Positions 15,337 through 24,165 of a DNA stretch of 64,000 nucleotides are shown here, piece after piece (the stretch's first letter is position 1; each line of letters begins with the position of its first letter). The DNA lies in the NCBI RefSeq assembly GCF_004216715.1, contig NZ_SGXG01000001.1:1364001-1428000 (forward strand). Reading direction: 5' to 3'. The stretch is from Cecembia calidifontis. Its GTDB lineage: Bacteria > Bacteroidota > Bacteroidia > Cytophagales > Cyclobacteriaceae. The notes under the pieces are model-generated. The model worked only from the letters and a program-made list of their open reading frames with translations. It ran no database searches and was not told the origin of the DNA. The translations under genes and the position numbers were made by a program.

Positions 15337-16658
15337 TGTCTTCTATCCGTTCTGAAAATATCAGTTCTAAAATCAAAAACATCATTTAGTTGTTCTCTAG
15401 TAGCATCATTCGGCTGTCCATTCTGCCGACTGTTGGACATATTGAGTACTTCGATATGATTGGCTCCGCGGATATAGTAGCGGTTGGATGCAGGCAGGGA
15501 AGCGATATCCTGACTATAGTTGGGAATAAATCCGTCAGAAGGATAATGTACCATCACCTGTCGTGTACGCTCCACAAATCCCCACTCTCCGCAGGACTGA
15601 TCCCGATCTCTCCCTACGTCATCGATTAGCAATTGTCTTCCAGGAATAGTTTCACAAGGAATCCATGTCCAGACCCAGTACTTTTCAGGTTCCAGCCGGA
15701 TTGCACCAGTGAGTCCGTTCCAGATGGATTCACTGTCTCTAAGCCAATCGACTCCCTTTTTCCATTTTGTTGCCTTATAAGCATCAAGGGCAGCTTTCGC
15801 AAATAGCACAGGATTTATGAAGCCTAAAATTGTATTGGCCACTGCACCAGTAGTTCTAGCCACAAAAAAGCCATTGTAGATTACCTCTACCCCTGTAATT
15901 ACATCAGGCAATAATTGGTCACTTGGAGACGAATTATTGCGGGTTAGCGTACTACTCAACATACGCCAATGGACAGGGCGGTTTTCCTCTGCAATCATCG
16001 TTAGCCTAGGGATGGAGGAGCTATAACTATTGATTTGACCAAGCAAGGGGCTACCAATCTTTAAATCAGCCCGGGCTGAGGCAGATCCGGCATAGTTTCC
16101 TAGCAGGTCATTTGTTATAAATAATTCACAGAGAGCTTTTGAAGTTAGGCTAGCACCTAACGAAGAGGCAAATTTCAGTTCAATCATTTTCCATGGTAAA
16201 CCAAAAAGTTCAGAAGTCGGACCCGCAGAAATATCTGTGCAGGCCTTTTGACTAGCTCTTAGCAAACTCTGATCATCAAAAGAATTGGCGATTCCTGCAC
16301 CAGAATTGGGCGAAGCCACTGTAATCAATCCATTAATTCTCCTAAAGGAAGGAGAACTTACTCTATCCAAGTTTCTCAAGACCACACCACCCATGCTATG
16401 ACCGATTCCTATATTTTGTGGATTGGGGGTAATATGGTTACTAATGGTAGATGTAGAACTAACCACTCCAGCGTCTGAAGGGTATTTAAGACGATTGCTG
16501 CTCATTCGTCGTTCTGCTTCAAATATGGCGGCATAATGCTGCCAAGCTTTTTCATCATCGCCAAGCCCATGTAACCAAAAAGTGTTTTTATTTTGAGCAT
16601 TGGAGCTACGAGAAAGAAAAAAACAAAAGCAAAGAAATAATAGAGATATCTTTTTCAT
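15333..16658 (-). CDS. Exported alpha/beta-hydrolase, PGAP1/lipase-like
   Basis: The protein has 441 residues, with signal peptide about 1-22. The hydrolase fold is shown by FWLHGLGDDEKAW (oxyanion region, 27-39) and the nucleophile elbow GHSMGG with Ser88, followed by GLITVASPNSGAGIAN, as in esterases of the PGAP1/lipase class. The C-terminal part contains a histidine in GANHIEVLNMS that could complete the triad. Substrate is unknown. It starts 7 bases after the upstream lipoprotein gene and overlaps the propeller gene by 4. Confidence 0.78.
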   Translation of the reverse strand: MKKISLLFLCFCFFLSRSSNAQNKNTFWLHGLGDDEKAWQHYAAIFEAERRMSSNRLKYPSDAGVVSSTSTISNHITPNPQNIGIGHSMGGVVLRNLDRVSSPSFRRINGLITVASPNSGAGIANSFDDQSLLRASQKACTDISAGPTSELFGLPWKMIELKFASSLGASLTSKALCELFITNDLLGNYAGSASARADLKIGSPLLGQINSYSSSIPRLTMIAEENRPVHWRMLSSTLTRNNSSPSDQLLPDVITGVEVIYNGFFVARTTGAVANTILGFINPVLFAKAALDAYKATKWKKGVDWLRDSESIWNGLTGAIRLEPEKYWVWTWIPCETIPGRQLLIDDVGRDRDQSCGEWGFVERTRQVMVHYPSDGFIPNYSQDIASLPASNRYYIRGANHIEVLNMSNSRQNGQPNDATREQLNDVFDFRTDIFRTDRRQ

Positions 16659-16665
16659 AGCTGTA

Positions 16666-17532
16666 TCAATTTAATGAGATGTTTAAGTTAGAGATTTTAT
16701 TCAAAGTCACTTTAGTAACTTCCACCGGTTCTTCCAGAAGAAGAGGTTCTTCCACCCGAATGGCATCTAGGGTCTCAATATCTTTTTTGGAATAACCGTA
16801 GTAGGTAGTTTGTAGGATTTCATAACCTTCGGTATAAATTCTATTGGCTACCATTCTATTTTTATTCTTGTCTATTAGCATCACATTAATTCCAGTCTGT
16901 CCCGGTTCAAATTGTGCCAAATCCACACGTATGGTGACATAGGTTTCATTTTCCTCTAAAATTTGAAACTCCTCTATTTCTCGTACAATGGGATTATTTG
17001 CTTTAATATTTTCAAGAAACTTCTCCAGATTAACCTTAAAAAATTGGGATTGAAAGTTTCGCAAAGCCCTATTGATATCTTCTTTGGAATTTGTTTCTTT
17101 GATTTGTTTGATATCTGAGATCCATGAAGAATAATCCAGTCGGTCCACGGATTCTGATCCAAGCAATACACCTGAACCGTCATACCAAGAGATTTCCCCG
17201 CCATAGATTACGGTTTTCTTTACTGGCGACCGATCATCCGGTAGATCCTCATGAGGGATTTTGATCCCTTCATTTTTGGCTAAATGCTCTATGCTTAGTC
17301 GAGCTTCTCCAGTCTCAAACAACACGAATTCAACACGTTGTTTCTCTTCTGAAGGATTCATTGAAGATAGCGTGTTTTCATTTAGAGCATCTAAATTACC
17401 CTGATAATCAGTAGAAATAACTGACTCCCAAGAAACTTGAAGCAAACCTTTTGAGGATGATTGCTCGATACCTTTGTCCAAATAATCATCTGTAATCACT
17501 TCCTGACTACATCCAGACAAAACCATGGCCAC
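16666..17532 (-). CDS. Lipoprotein of unknown function with disrupted or phase-variable start
   Basis: Open frame of 288 residues from a GTG; the lipobox LSGC follows only seven residues after this start, too short for a signal peptide and without a positive residue. Upstream, the frame continues in SLAKGLVIVAM, a proper hydrophobic core, but a run of ten G (minus strand, 17570-17579) interrupts it. With nine or twelve G a GTG start (VKLGGGG...) would be in frame; with the ten present there is no start. The rest is a soluble domain I do not recognise. First gene of the lipase/propeller cassette. A homopolymer sequencing error is possible. Confidence 0.6.
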   Translation of the reverse strand: MAMVLSGCSQEVITDDYLDKGIEQSSSKGLLQVSWESVISTDYQGNLDALNENTLSSMNPSEEKQRVEFVLFETGEARLSIEHLAKNEGIKIPHEDLPDDRSPVKKTVIYGGEISWYDGSGVLLGSESVDRLDYSSWISDIKQIKETNSKEDINRALRNFQSQFFKVNLEKFLENIKANNPIVREIEEFQILEENETYVTIRVDLAQFEPGQTGINVMLIDKNKNRMVANRIYTEGYEILQTTYYGYSKKDIETLDAIRVEEPLLLEEPVEVTKVTLNKISNLNISLN

Positions 17533-17569
17533 AATTACGAGGCCTTTCGCTAAAGAAAGGTTAACTAAT

Positions 17570-17579
17570 CCCCCCCCCC
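17570..17579. repeat. Homopolymer tract C10/G10 at lipoprotein gene start
   Basis: Ten consecutive C on the plus strand, located between a possible GTG start and the signal-peptide core of the minus-strand lipoprotein gene. Such tracts slip easily and would switch the frame. Confidence 0.85.
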
Positions 17580-17798
17580 AGTTTCACTAAGAAGCCAGGA
17601 AATTCTTTTCCCAGTTCTTTTTCGGTTGTTCTTTAATTTCACGAAAAGTTAATTTAAGTTAAAACTAAAACTGATCAATAATAAAATAAAAAACTAAACT
17701 TTCAAAGAATATCCAAAGATAAATTAAATCCTTCTTTTAAAATTACTTCACCTTGTCAATTGCCGGTACCCAAAGTCCACAACAACCCCTGCTCTTTT

Positions 17799-17872
17799 AT
17801 CCATCATTTATGATATTCAAGACAAAATCCGTTATAGGAATTTTGCCCTTCAATTGGGGATTGCTTATCGGT
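17799..17872 (+). repeat. 74-bp direct repeat, copy 2
   Basis: Pairs with 13078-13151. In the shared frame it reads PALLSIIYDIQDKIRYRNFA through GIAYRFVG and stops, again a barrel C-terminus without the rest of its gene. Confidence 0.88.
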
Positions 17873-17931
17873 TTGTTGGATAAAAGTAGGGGGTTAAAGT
17901 TGCACTTAAACTATTTTTTAAAAAACCTAGA

Positions 17932-18142
17932 TTCAAACTATCAACACCCGAGGTTTTGAGTTTTTATCTTCCACAGAATATGGGAGGTTTGATAGAATTA
18001 TACAGTTTAGTTTGACTTACAATTTCAATGGAAGATCCAAGTCAGCCAAGCAGGTGAAAACTGAGTACGGAGAGCGAGATTTTTAGAAGTGAACCTATAA
18101 GGGATATCTTGTATAAATTTATCTGATTGGTAGTATAATAAT
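17932..18142 (+). repeat. 211-bp direct repeat, copy 2 (3' end of a barrel gene)
   Basis: Pairs with 12031-12241. It encodes the last ~51 residues of the 9.7-kb barrel protein, stop at 18084-18086, with a L-to-F change, and is cut off at 18142 by the left end of the IS4-family element. No start or body of a gene precedes it. Confidence 0.9.
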
Positions 18143-19558
18143 ACTGTCATCCGACAAAAACACTGCGTGTTTTTGGATATCTTAGAAAAATACAATAGCG
18201 AGTCTATGAAGCCTCGCTAAAACTTATGATATTTATAGTCACTACACCAAAACATCATGTACAAAAATACAAAACTTGCGGGTCAACCCGTCATTTGTCA
18301 GCTACTTTCTTTTGTTCCCCGTGATATAGTTGATTCATGTGTACTTGAATATCAGAGTGACAGATATTATAAGACAATGACCACATGGAAGCAATTGGTT
18401 TTCCTACTTTATGGTGTTGCCACTAAAAGCCATTCTTTGGTTAGTCTTTGTTAGAACCTTCTCTTTCTTGAAAATAAGCTTTCTTATCTTGACATTTACA
18501 AACTACCGGCTGTGAGTACTCTAAGCGATGCAACTATTAATCGTGACAGTAAAGTATTCGAAGCTATTTACAATAAGCTCGTAGCTCATTCCGCTGAAGA
18601 GTTGAGACCTGTAATGCCTTGTTTTCTTACCAGACAGGTCAATGTCAGTAAAATTTTTATTCTTGACTCTTCGACTATCTCTCTTTTTGTAGATGTTTTC
18701 AAAGGTGCCGGGCGTAACCCTATCGACGGAAAGAAAAAGGGAGGTTTATAAATCCATGCTCAGCTTCCTTTGGGAAGCTCAGTACCTGATCTGGTACATA
18801 TTACCGAGGCTGCTTGTAACGACAAATCTTTTCTCGGACAGCTTGTCCCCCAAAAAGGGGCGATATATGTCTTTGATAAGGGGTCTGTCAAGTACAAAAA
18901 ATGGCAGGAGTTAACTAACGAGGGAGCTTTTTTCTTACCAGGATTAATGAAGATGCCGTCTATGACGTCGTGGAAGGAAAGACTAACCATATCAGTGATT
19001 ATGCATCTGGAGGGGTAATTTCAGATCAGATAATTCTCCTAAATCCCTCAAAAGAAGCAATGAAGGCAAGACTGATTAAATATATAGACCCTTTAAGCGG
19101 TTAAACTCTGGAGTTTGTTACCAATATGTTTGAGTACCGTGAACAGACCATTGTTCTGCTTTATAAGTACAGATGGAACATTGAAGTCCTATTCAAGCAG
19201 TTAAAACAAAACTTTGAGCTGAGCTATTTTTTCTCGGACAGCTTGGAAGGTATTAAGACGCAGGTCTGGATAACATTGATAGCTAATTTACTCTTTACAG
19301 TTATTCATAAGCAATCTAAAGAAGCCGAACAGTTCTTAACAATTGTAAATATGGCGGCAATCAATATGTGCTCCTATATATCACTGGTCAAACTCATCAA
19401 TTCTAAAAAATTATCGGTTTCAGGCAGGGATCTAGAAATAGTACAACTTGACCTGTTTGAAGTTAGAAATGAGGGTGTTTTTCAAAATTCAAAAACACCC
19501 CCTAAATTGTAAAACTAGGCCAATTATCAAGAAAATCTTAATTTAGTAGGATGACAGT
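18143..19558 (+). mobile_element. IS4-family insertion sequence, inactivated
   Basis: Ends carry inverted repeats: ACTGTCATCC at 18143-18152 and GGATGACAGT at 19549-19558, continuing with looser matching inward. Length is 1416 bp. Flanking bases (AATAAT left, AGTTCT right) show no target duplication, so one flank was probably replaced after insertion. The transposase inside is broken (next entry). Confidence 0.82.
18257..19512 (+). pseudogene. IS4-family transposase, three nonsense mutations and one frameshift
   Basis: Near-complete transposase from MYKNTKLAGQP to the end at 19512. Recognisable parts: ILDSSTISLF (first catalytic Asp region), GAIYVFDKGSVKYKKW (second Asp region), YRWNIEVLFKQLKQNF (Y-(2)-R-(3)-E-like signature). 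In-frame stops occur at 18452-18454 (TAG), 18749-18751 (TAA) and 19102-19104 (TAA), each where lysine would be expected, and the frame shifts near 18940. The element cannot transpose by itself. Confidence 0.85.
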
Positions 19559-19596
19559 AGTTCTCAACATTCAAAATGAGACTCATCTATTTTAAA

Positions 19597-21804
19597 TCAA
19601 ATCTTCACATTGACGGAAACCACCACACTTCTACCATCCGATGGCCAAATTCCGGCACCGGGATACATGGTAGGTCTTTTGATAAAATATTGGCGGTTGA
19701 GAAGATTATTGACCCCAAATCTCAAAACATACTTTTCAGAAAGTGAAAAGCTGCTGTTCCAATCAAAAATATGGTATTCCGGAACTGATCCTACTGCCCC
19801 ATCTGGAGAAGGGATGATTGTATTAAGTGGATCCGCAAAAGTCTCACTGACATATTGGTGTTGGAGTAATGATTTAAACCGTCCCAATTCTATGGTCAAT
19901 CCGGTACGGATAATCCATTCCGGTACTGATTCGATTCTGTTTCCGACAATGGAAACATTTTCTGAACCACTTCTCAATGTTCCAGCTACGTATCTGCCAT
20001 CCATGTACGAAGAAGCATTGAAAATTGAAATTTTAGCCTTTGAATCGTTGTAAAGGACTCCATTCAGCCATAGCTCTATACCATCAGTCTGGCTATCACC
20101 AATATTGCTTTTGGTAACAAAGGTCTGTCCGGCTTCTACATCTATCAAATTACCTATCCTATTCCCAATAAATGTCCTAAAGAAAGTCAGGTTGTATTGC
20201 AGGTATTTATGTTTCCTATTTTCTATTCCTACTTCAGTATTGTAACCTAAGGAATGTTGCAGTCCCTCAGCTATCCTGGCAAAGGGGTCACCGGGCACCA
20301 AGTCCTGAAAAAGTACTGGTCTATTTGCCTGTGAAATCCCGCCAAAAATTCTCACCCCTTTGTCATTGAACCATTGGCCATGAACACCCAGCGTGAGAAA
20401 GTCATAAAGTATTTCTTGGGGGACCTGTCTTTCTTCTAAATAAGCTATACTGCCTGTCAAATCAGAACGGCCGTTTTCGTACCTTAAACCGGGAGAAACA
20501 GTAAAATTGTCTTTAATATAGATTTGGTTTTCAATTGCAAAAGCAAGACTTCTACTGTGTAAGGTAAGTTCATTTTCGAAGTTTCCATCCACTGATAAAT
20601 CAAAAAATGTGTTGCTGCTGCCCCTTCCTCTTTGATTTCGGTCGTTGATATTGTTAAAATATCTTGACGAAATGCTAAGGTCGTTTTTGATCTTACCTAA
20701 TTTGTATTCATGCAGCATTCTCAGTTCAGAGGTACGGCTATTGTAATAATGAATGGCAACATTTCTGGGGGCAAAACTGTTGGTTTCGGGTCTAATATTG
20801 TCGATGGCAAGCGCATTTCCGGGAAAAGCTATATCTCCCCTTTTTCCGTAGATTATGGAGCTAATCCATTGTATATGGGTATTAGGCCCTACCCTGTAAT
20901 CTAGTGTCAAGGCAGGAACCCATATCTCCGGAGAATAAAAATTTCTGAAACGGGAAGCTTGCCTTGGGTTTTCTCTAAACATTTGATCAGAAAGTGGCCC
21001 AGGGCTCTGGTAGAGATAGGTACTGCGGGAAATTTCAGCTTTAATACTCAAGTCTTCGTTAGCAGCAAAGGTCAATGAAAAATGCTGCGCATCCGAATCA
21101 GAACGGGCATGATCTCTATATCCATTTGAGGTTCTGTTTTGGTAATATCCATAATAGGTCCATTTGCCCACCCTTCCTCCGATTGCATTAAACGAGGAAA
21201 AAAGCCCAAAAGAGCCAAAAGTGGTCATATTTTCAAATCCAAAATTTCTAGTTGTATCGGGAGACTTTAGGACATAATTCAGCATGCCCCCAAATTGCTG
21301 GCCATATTGTAAGGCACCTGTCCCTCGAACTAATTCTATTCTTTCCACTGCCTCCATGGGCATGCTGTAATGGGACGCAGGATATCCATAAATATCCGTA
21401 TTGATGATAATATTGTTTTGCCTTACATTGAACTCCCAACTTCTATGAGGATCAAGTCCTCTCACAGAAAGATTAACCTGATTGCCGGGCCCATCCATAT
21501 CGTAAACAAAAGCCCCCGGAATCTGAGCGAAAATCTGTCGGCCTGTTTTTTCGGCAATATTGGCAGGTAAGTCACTGATACGGATCACTTCTGTTTTTCT
21601 TCCTCCTATTGGTATAAGAAAAGTTCGTTCCTGCAAGCTGGTAACAGGACTCAATTCTTTGAAGCCCCTAATACCTATTTCTTGTAGATCGATTGTCTTC
21701 AGAGTATCATTTTGACTTAATGCTAAAAATGGATGAATAAAAATAATCAAAGCAATCAGAATTTTTGAAAATATGTAAACTGATAGCCCTTTTTCCGAAT
21801 GCAT
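19597..21804 (-). CDS. TonB-dependent receptor, FecA-like
   Basis: The protein has 735 residues with no CarboxypepD-like N-terminal domain. Signal peptide about 1-30 (ends LALSQ). The plug contains VRGLDPHRSWEFNVRQNN, then DIYGYPASHYSMPMEAVERI and ELVRGTGALQYG, stretches characteristic of the ferric-dicitrate FecA-type receptors. The barrel ends VVVSVNVKI. There is no visible FecR/sigma-factor pair. It lies just beyond the dead IS4 element and upstream of an MbnP/MbnH cluster on the same strand, so it could belong to that metal system. Substrate is uncertain: Fe-citrate by family, copper by context. Confidence 0.83.
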   Translation of the reverse strand: MHSEKGLSVYIFSKILIALIIFIHPFLALSQNDTLKTIDLQEIGIRGFKELSPVTSLQERTFLIPIGGRKTEVIRISDLPANIAEKTGRQIFAQIPGAFVYDMDGPGNQVNLSVRGLDPHRSWEFNVRQNNIIINTDIYGYPASHYSMPMEAVERIELVRGTGALQYGQQFGGMLNYVLKSPDTTRNFGFENMTTFGSFGLFSSFNAIGGRVGKWTYYGYYQNRTSNGYRDHARSDSDAQHFSLTFAANEDLSIKAEISRSTYLYQSPGPLSDQMFRENPRQASRFRNFYSPEIWVPALTLDYRVGPNTHIQWISSIIYGKRGDIAFPGNALAIDNIRPETNSFAPRNVAIHYYNSRTSELRMLHEYKLGKIKNDLSISSRYFNNINDRNQRGRGSSNTFFDLSVDGNFENELTLHSRSLAFAIENQIYIKDNFTVSPGLRYENGRSDLTGSIAYLEERQVPQEILYDFLTLGVHGQWFNDKGVRIFGGISQANRPVLFQDLVPGDPFARIAEGLQHSLGYNTEVGIENRKHKYLQYNLTFFRTFIGNRIGNLIDVEAGQTFVTKSNIGDSQTDGIELWLNGVLYNDSKAKISIFNASSYMDGRYVAGTLRSGSENVSIVGNRIESVPEWIIRTGLTIELGRFKSLLQHQYVSETFADPLNTIIPSPDGAVGSVPEYHIFDWNSSFSLSEKYVLRFGVNNLLNRQYFIKRPTMYPGAGIWPSDGRSVVVSVNVKI

Positions 21805-21907
21805 AATTGAGTCTCTTACCGGACAAAATTAGTTAACGGTTAAAAACAAAAAAATAAAATCAATGCTTTTGACCTCTTAAATCAATAATTTGGAACAGAT
21901 GTATTTT

Positions 21908-22450
21908 TTAAAACCCCCAGCCAATTTGTAAACCCATTGATACATTTGTTGGCAGATCATTTCCAAACCTAATTGGAAATGGAACTGAAACCGACAAGTT
22001 AGAATTTGAAAATCTATGGATAGTCTTACCAAAGACAGGAGTAAAGCCAATTTGCCCATTACTTTCAAATGCAATTCTTCCGGCTATTCCGTGATTTTTG
22101 TCTAAATTATAAATTACTCCCGGATGAAATAAAAAAGCCTTTACTTTGGGGCCATCAGAAAAATCTATTGTGGGAACAAATTCAACTGAAAAAGCTACTC
22201 TTTCGCTAAGAGAAAAATTAATTCCTGTAGGAAATCCAACAGTATTCATTGGAAACACGGATTGCTCTTCATCGCTTAAAAAAAATATATTGCTTACCAC
22301 GCTAATATAGCCTCCGGTTTTTATCGAGCTTGAACTGGAAGATTTTACTGATAATTGCTCCTGATTGTGCTGCTTGGATAGAGTCGGGTTATAAATCAGA
22401 AAAAGAAGGAGAAGTTTTAGGAGGTTAATTCGACAAGGAAACATGACCAT
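21908..22450 (-). CDS. Small outer-membrane barrel-like protein
   Basis: The protein has 180 residues with an N-terminal hydrophobic signal-like segment (LLKLLLLFLIYNP). The mature part has alternating strands (GYISVVSNIFFLS, RVAFSVEFVPTIDFS, SNSNLSVSVPFPIRFG) and ends GLQIGWGF with a terminal Phe. This suggests a small barrel. It is 104 bases upstream of the FecA-like receptor on the same strand and may share its message. No family recognised. Confidence 0.55.
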   Translation of the reverse strand: MVMFPCRINLLKLLLLFLIYNPTLSKQHNQEQLSVKSSSSSSIKTGGYISVVSNIFFLSDEEQSVFPMNTVGFPTGINFSLSERVAFSVEFVPTIDFSDGPKVKAFLFHPGVIYNLDKNHGIAGRIAFESNGQIGFTPVFGKTIHRFSNSNLSVSVPFPIRFGNDLPTNVSMGLQIGWGF

Positions 22451-22495
22451 TAAGATGTAGTAGTTTTACGACGAAAAGCCAATTAACAGTTTCAA

Positions 22496-22678
22496 TTAAC
22501 TGAAATTTTCTAATTCTTTTAAGGTAAAATTTTCCTTGAATATTGCATCATAAAGTAAATTGTAATGAATGGTTAAGTTAAATTCCTTTAGGATTTTTGA
22601 TGGATTTGGTATGGGCGTTTCCCACAGCAAAGTCGAGTGATTGATAGCATACAGTATCGAACGATTATCTGTTAGCAT
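22496..22678 (-). other. Orphan 60-codon frame next to a truncation point
   Basis: Minus-strand frame running from MLTDNRSILYAINHSTLLWE to KENFTLKELENFS. The composition looks protein-like, but there is no recognisable domain and the frame begins exactly where the DinB gene loses homology. It may be the 3' end of another gene joined by deletion. Confidence 0.3.
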
Positions 22679-23108
22679 AACTATTGCAAAATTTCAAATG
22701 GACAAATTTGACAACCCACCATTTGGCTTGAAGAAAATCCAATGTTTGGATCATAAATGCATACATGCGGTCCACTTCCAATCTGGTTTCCTCTTTGTTC
22801 AAATCACGGTCTCTTTTGAAATCTTTGAATGGATTTTCAAGATTGAGCCGATTGGCCAATTGATTGGAGGTAAAGATGGAATTGTGAACATAATGTTCAG
22901 AAAATGTCATCAGCTCAGGGGCCGGTTTATAGCTGTATTGGCTGTCAGGCATTTGATCTAAAATCGCATACGTGTATGCCTTAGATTTTTCTAGGGATTG
23001 TAATATTGCCGTTGCATGATCAAATGTGAAGGGTTTTTCCTCCACAGTAGAAGAAGTGCAGTTCACCATAAAGCAAGCTAGGCCAAGAATAGAAAGAATT
23101 ATTTTCAT
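22665..23108 (-). pseudogene. DinB-family lipoprotein, 3' truncated
   Basis: Start at MKIILSILGLACFMVNC (ATG 23106-23108), a lipoprotein signal with Cys17; the longer frame upstream overlaps the neighbouring gene end and has no signal. DinB four-helix-bundle features are visible: FDHATAILQSLEKSKAYTYA and SYKPAPELMTFSEHYVHN with a metal-site histidine. After about residue 125 (DFLQAKWW) the expected second His pair (usually in an HxxHRGQ segment) is missing and 20 unrelated residues follow. The gene is last in the minus-strand MbnP/MbnH group, with 94 bases before it. Confidence 0.6.
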
Positions 23109-23202
23109 AAATCGCTTAGATAAATTAGATAAAAAGAAAAGACAGTCATCAACTACCTTTTCTTGGGAACGTAGGTCAGGAATGATCGCTGTGAATAGTC
23201 CA

Positions 23203-24165
23203 TTAGTTTGGTTGGAAAGAAAAAACATTTTGCTCTTTCTTCTTCCCAATAAATTTCACTACAGTCAGTGAAAGCCTGTTCTGTGCTTGAATACTCACGT
23301 GAGTATCACTGTTGAAATCCTGACTAATGGGCACTTGGTAGTTAGTATGTAGCATCCAGGTTTTAAATTGAGCTTGCACCCCCACTTGGGCCATACTTAA
23401 TCTTCCACCGCTATTGGCCTGTAAAAAACCCTCATGGGTATGTTGGCCCCCAAACTCATGGTACACTCCTATCAAAGGGAACAGCTGTGTTCCGCCGATG
23501 AATGCTTTGTAAAACACATTTGCCTGTGCATTATATTGATTACCAAAGCGATAATCTTGTGAATTGATCGTATTGAATTTATACACAGCCTCCACATTTA
23601 ATCCAAACCGGTTACGCATGCTGGTATAGTTGAGCATGGCCAAATAGTCCCAGGATCCACTTCCTAATTGAAAATTTGGATTGATCAAATTTTCTGTTCT
23701 TGAAAACTGAAAGTCAGCCAAAGGCGCTTTTATACCCACTCCAACCCAAAGATTGTGGAGCCATTTTTCCATAGGATTCCCCTTCTGATCCAATAGTTTA
23801 TAGTTAAGCATCAGCATAGGATCACTAAGGCCACTCAATTGTTCTGACTCGTGGCTACCATTCATGGTATTGTACTTGTAGGGAAGTACGAGGTTAAGCT
23901 GTAATTTTTCATTTATAGCAACTCTAGCCATCAAATCTAACCGTTGATAGGTATCATTAGAATACTCCAATACTCCACCGTGTCTGGAGTTAGCGTAGAA
24001 TTGGGCTATAGCATAACGCACACCCACAAAATGTGCTTCATTTTGCGGAATCACACCAAAATTGAAGCCCCCCAAAGCACAACCGCAAGCATCACAAGCT
24101 CGAGCTTGTGCATGAATCATTCCAAAGGTCAGCAGAAATAGTGCTATTTTAATTGTTTTAGTCAT
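23203..24165 (-). CDS. Outer-membrane transporter-like protein of the MbnP/MbnH cluster
   Basis: The protein has 320 residues with signal peptide about 1-22 (ends ARA), immediately followed by CDACGCALGG, a three-Cys motif that could hold a metal ion at the start of the mature chain. The remainder is strand-rich (LQLNLVLPYKYN, NLWVGVGIKAPLADF), typical of a barrel. Its ATG overlaps the peroxidase stop by 8 bases. In Bacteroidota this gene type accompanies MbnP and a diheme peroxidase; a copper-related export or uptake role is inference. Confidence 0.72.
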   Translation of the reverse strand: MTKTIKIALFLLTFGMIHAQARACDACGCALGGFNFGVIPQNEAHFVGVRYAIAQFYANSRHGGVLEYSNDTYQRLDLMARVAINEKLQLNLVLPYKYNTMNGSHESEQLSGLSDPMLMLNYKLLDQKGNPMEKWLHNLWVGVGIKAPLADFQFSRTENLINPNFQLGSGSWDYLAMLNYTSMRNRFGLNVEAVYKFNTINSQDYRFGNQYNAQANVFYKAFIGGTQLFPLIGVYHEFGGQHTHEGFLQANSGGRLSMAQVGVQAQFKTWMLHTNYQVPISQDFNSDTHVSIQAQNRLSLTVVKFIGKKKEQNVFSFQPN

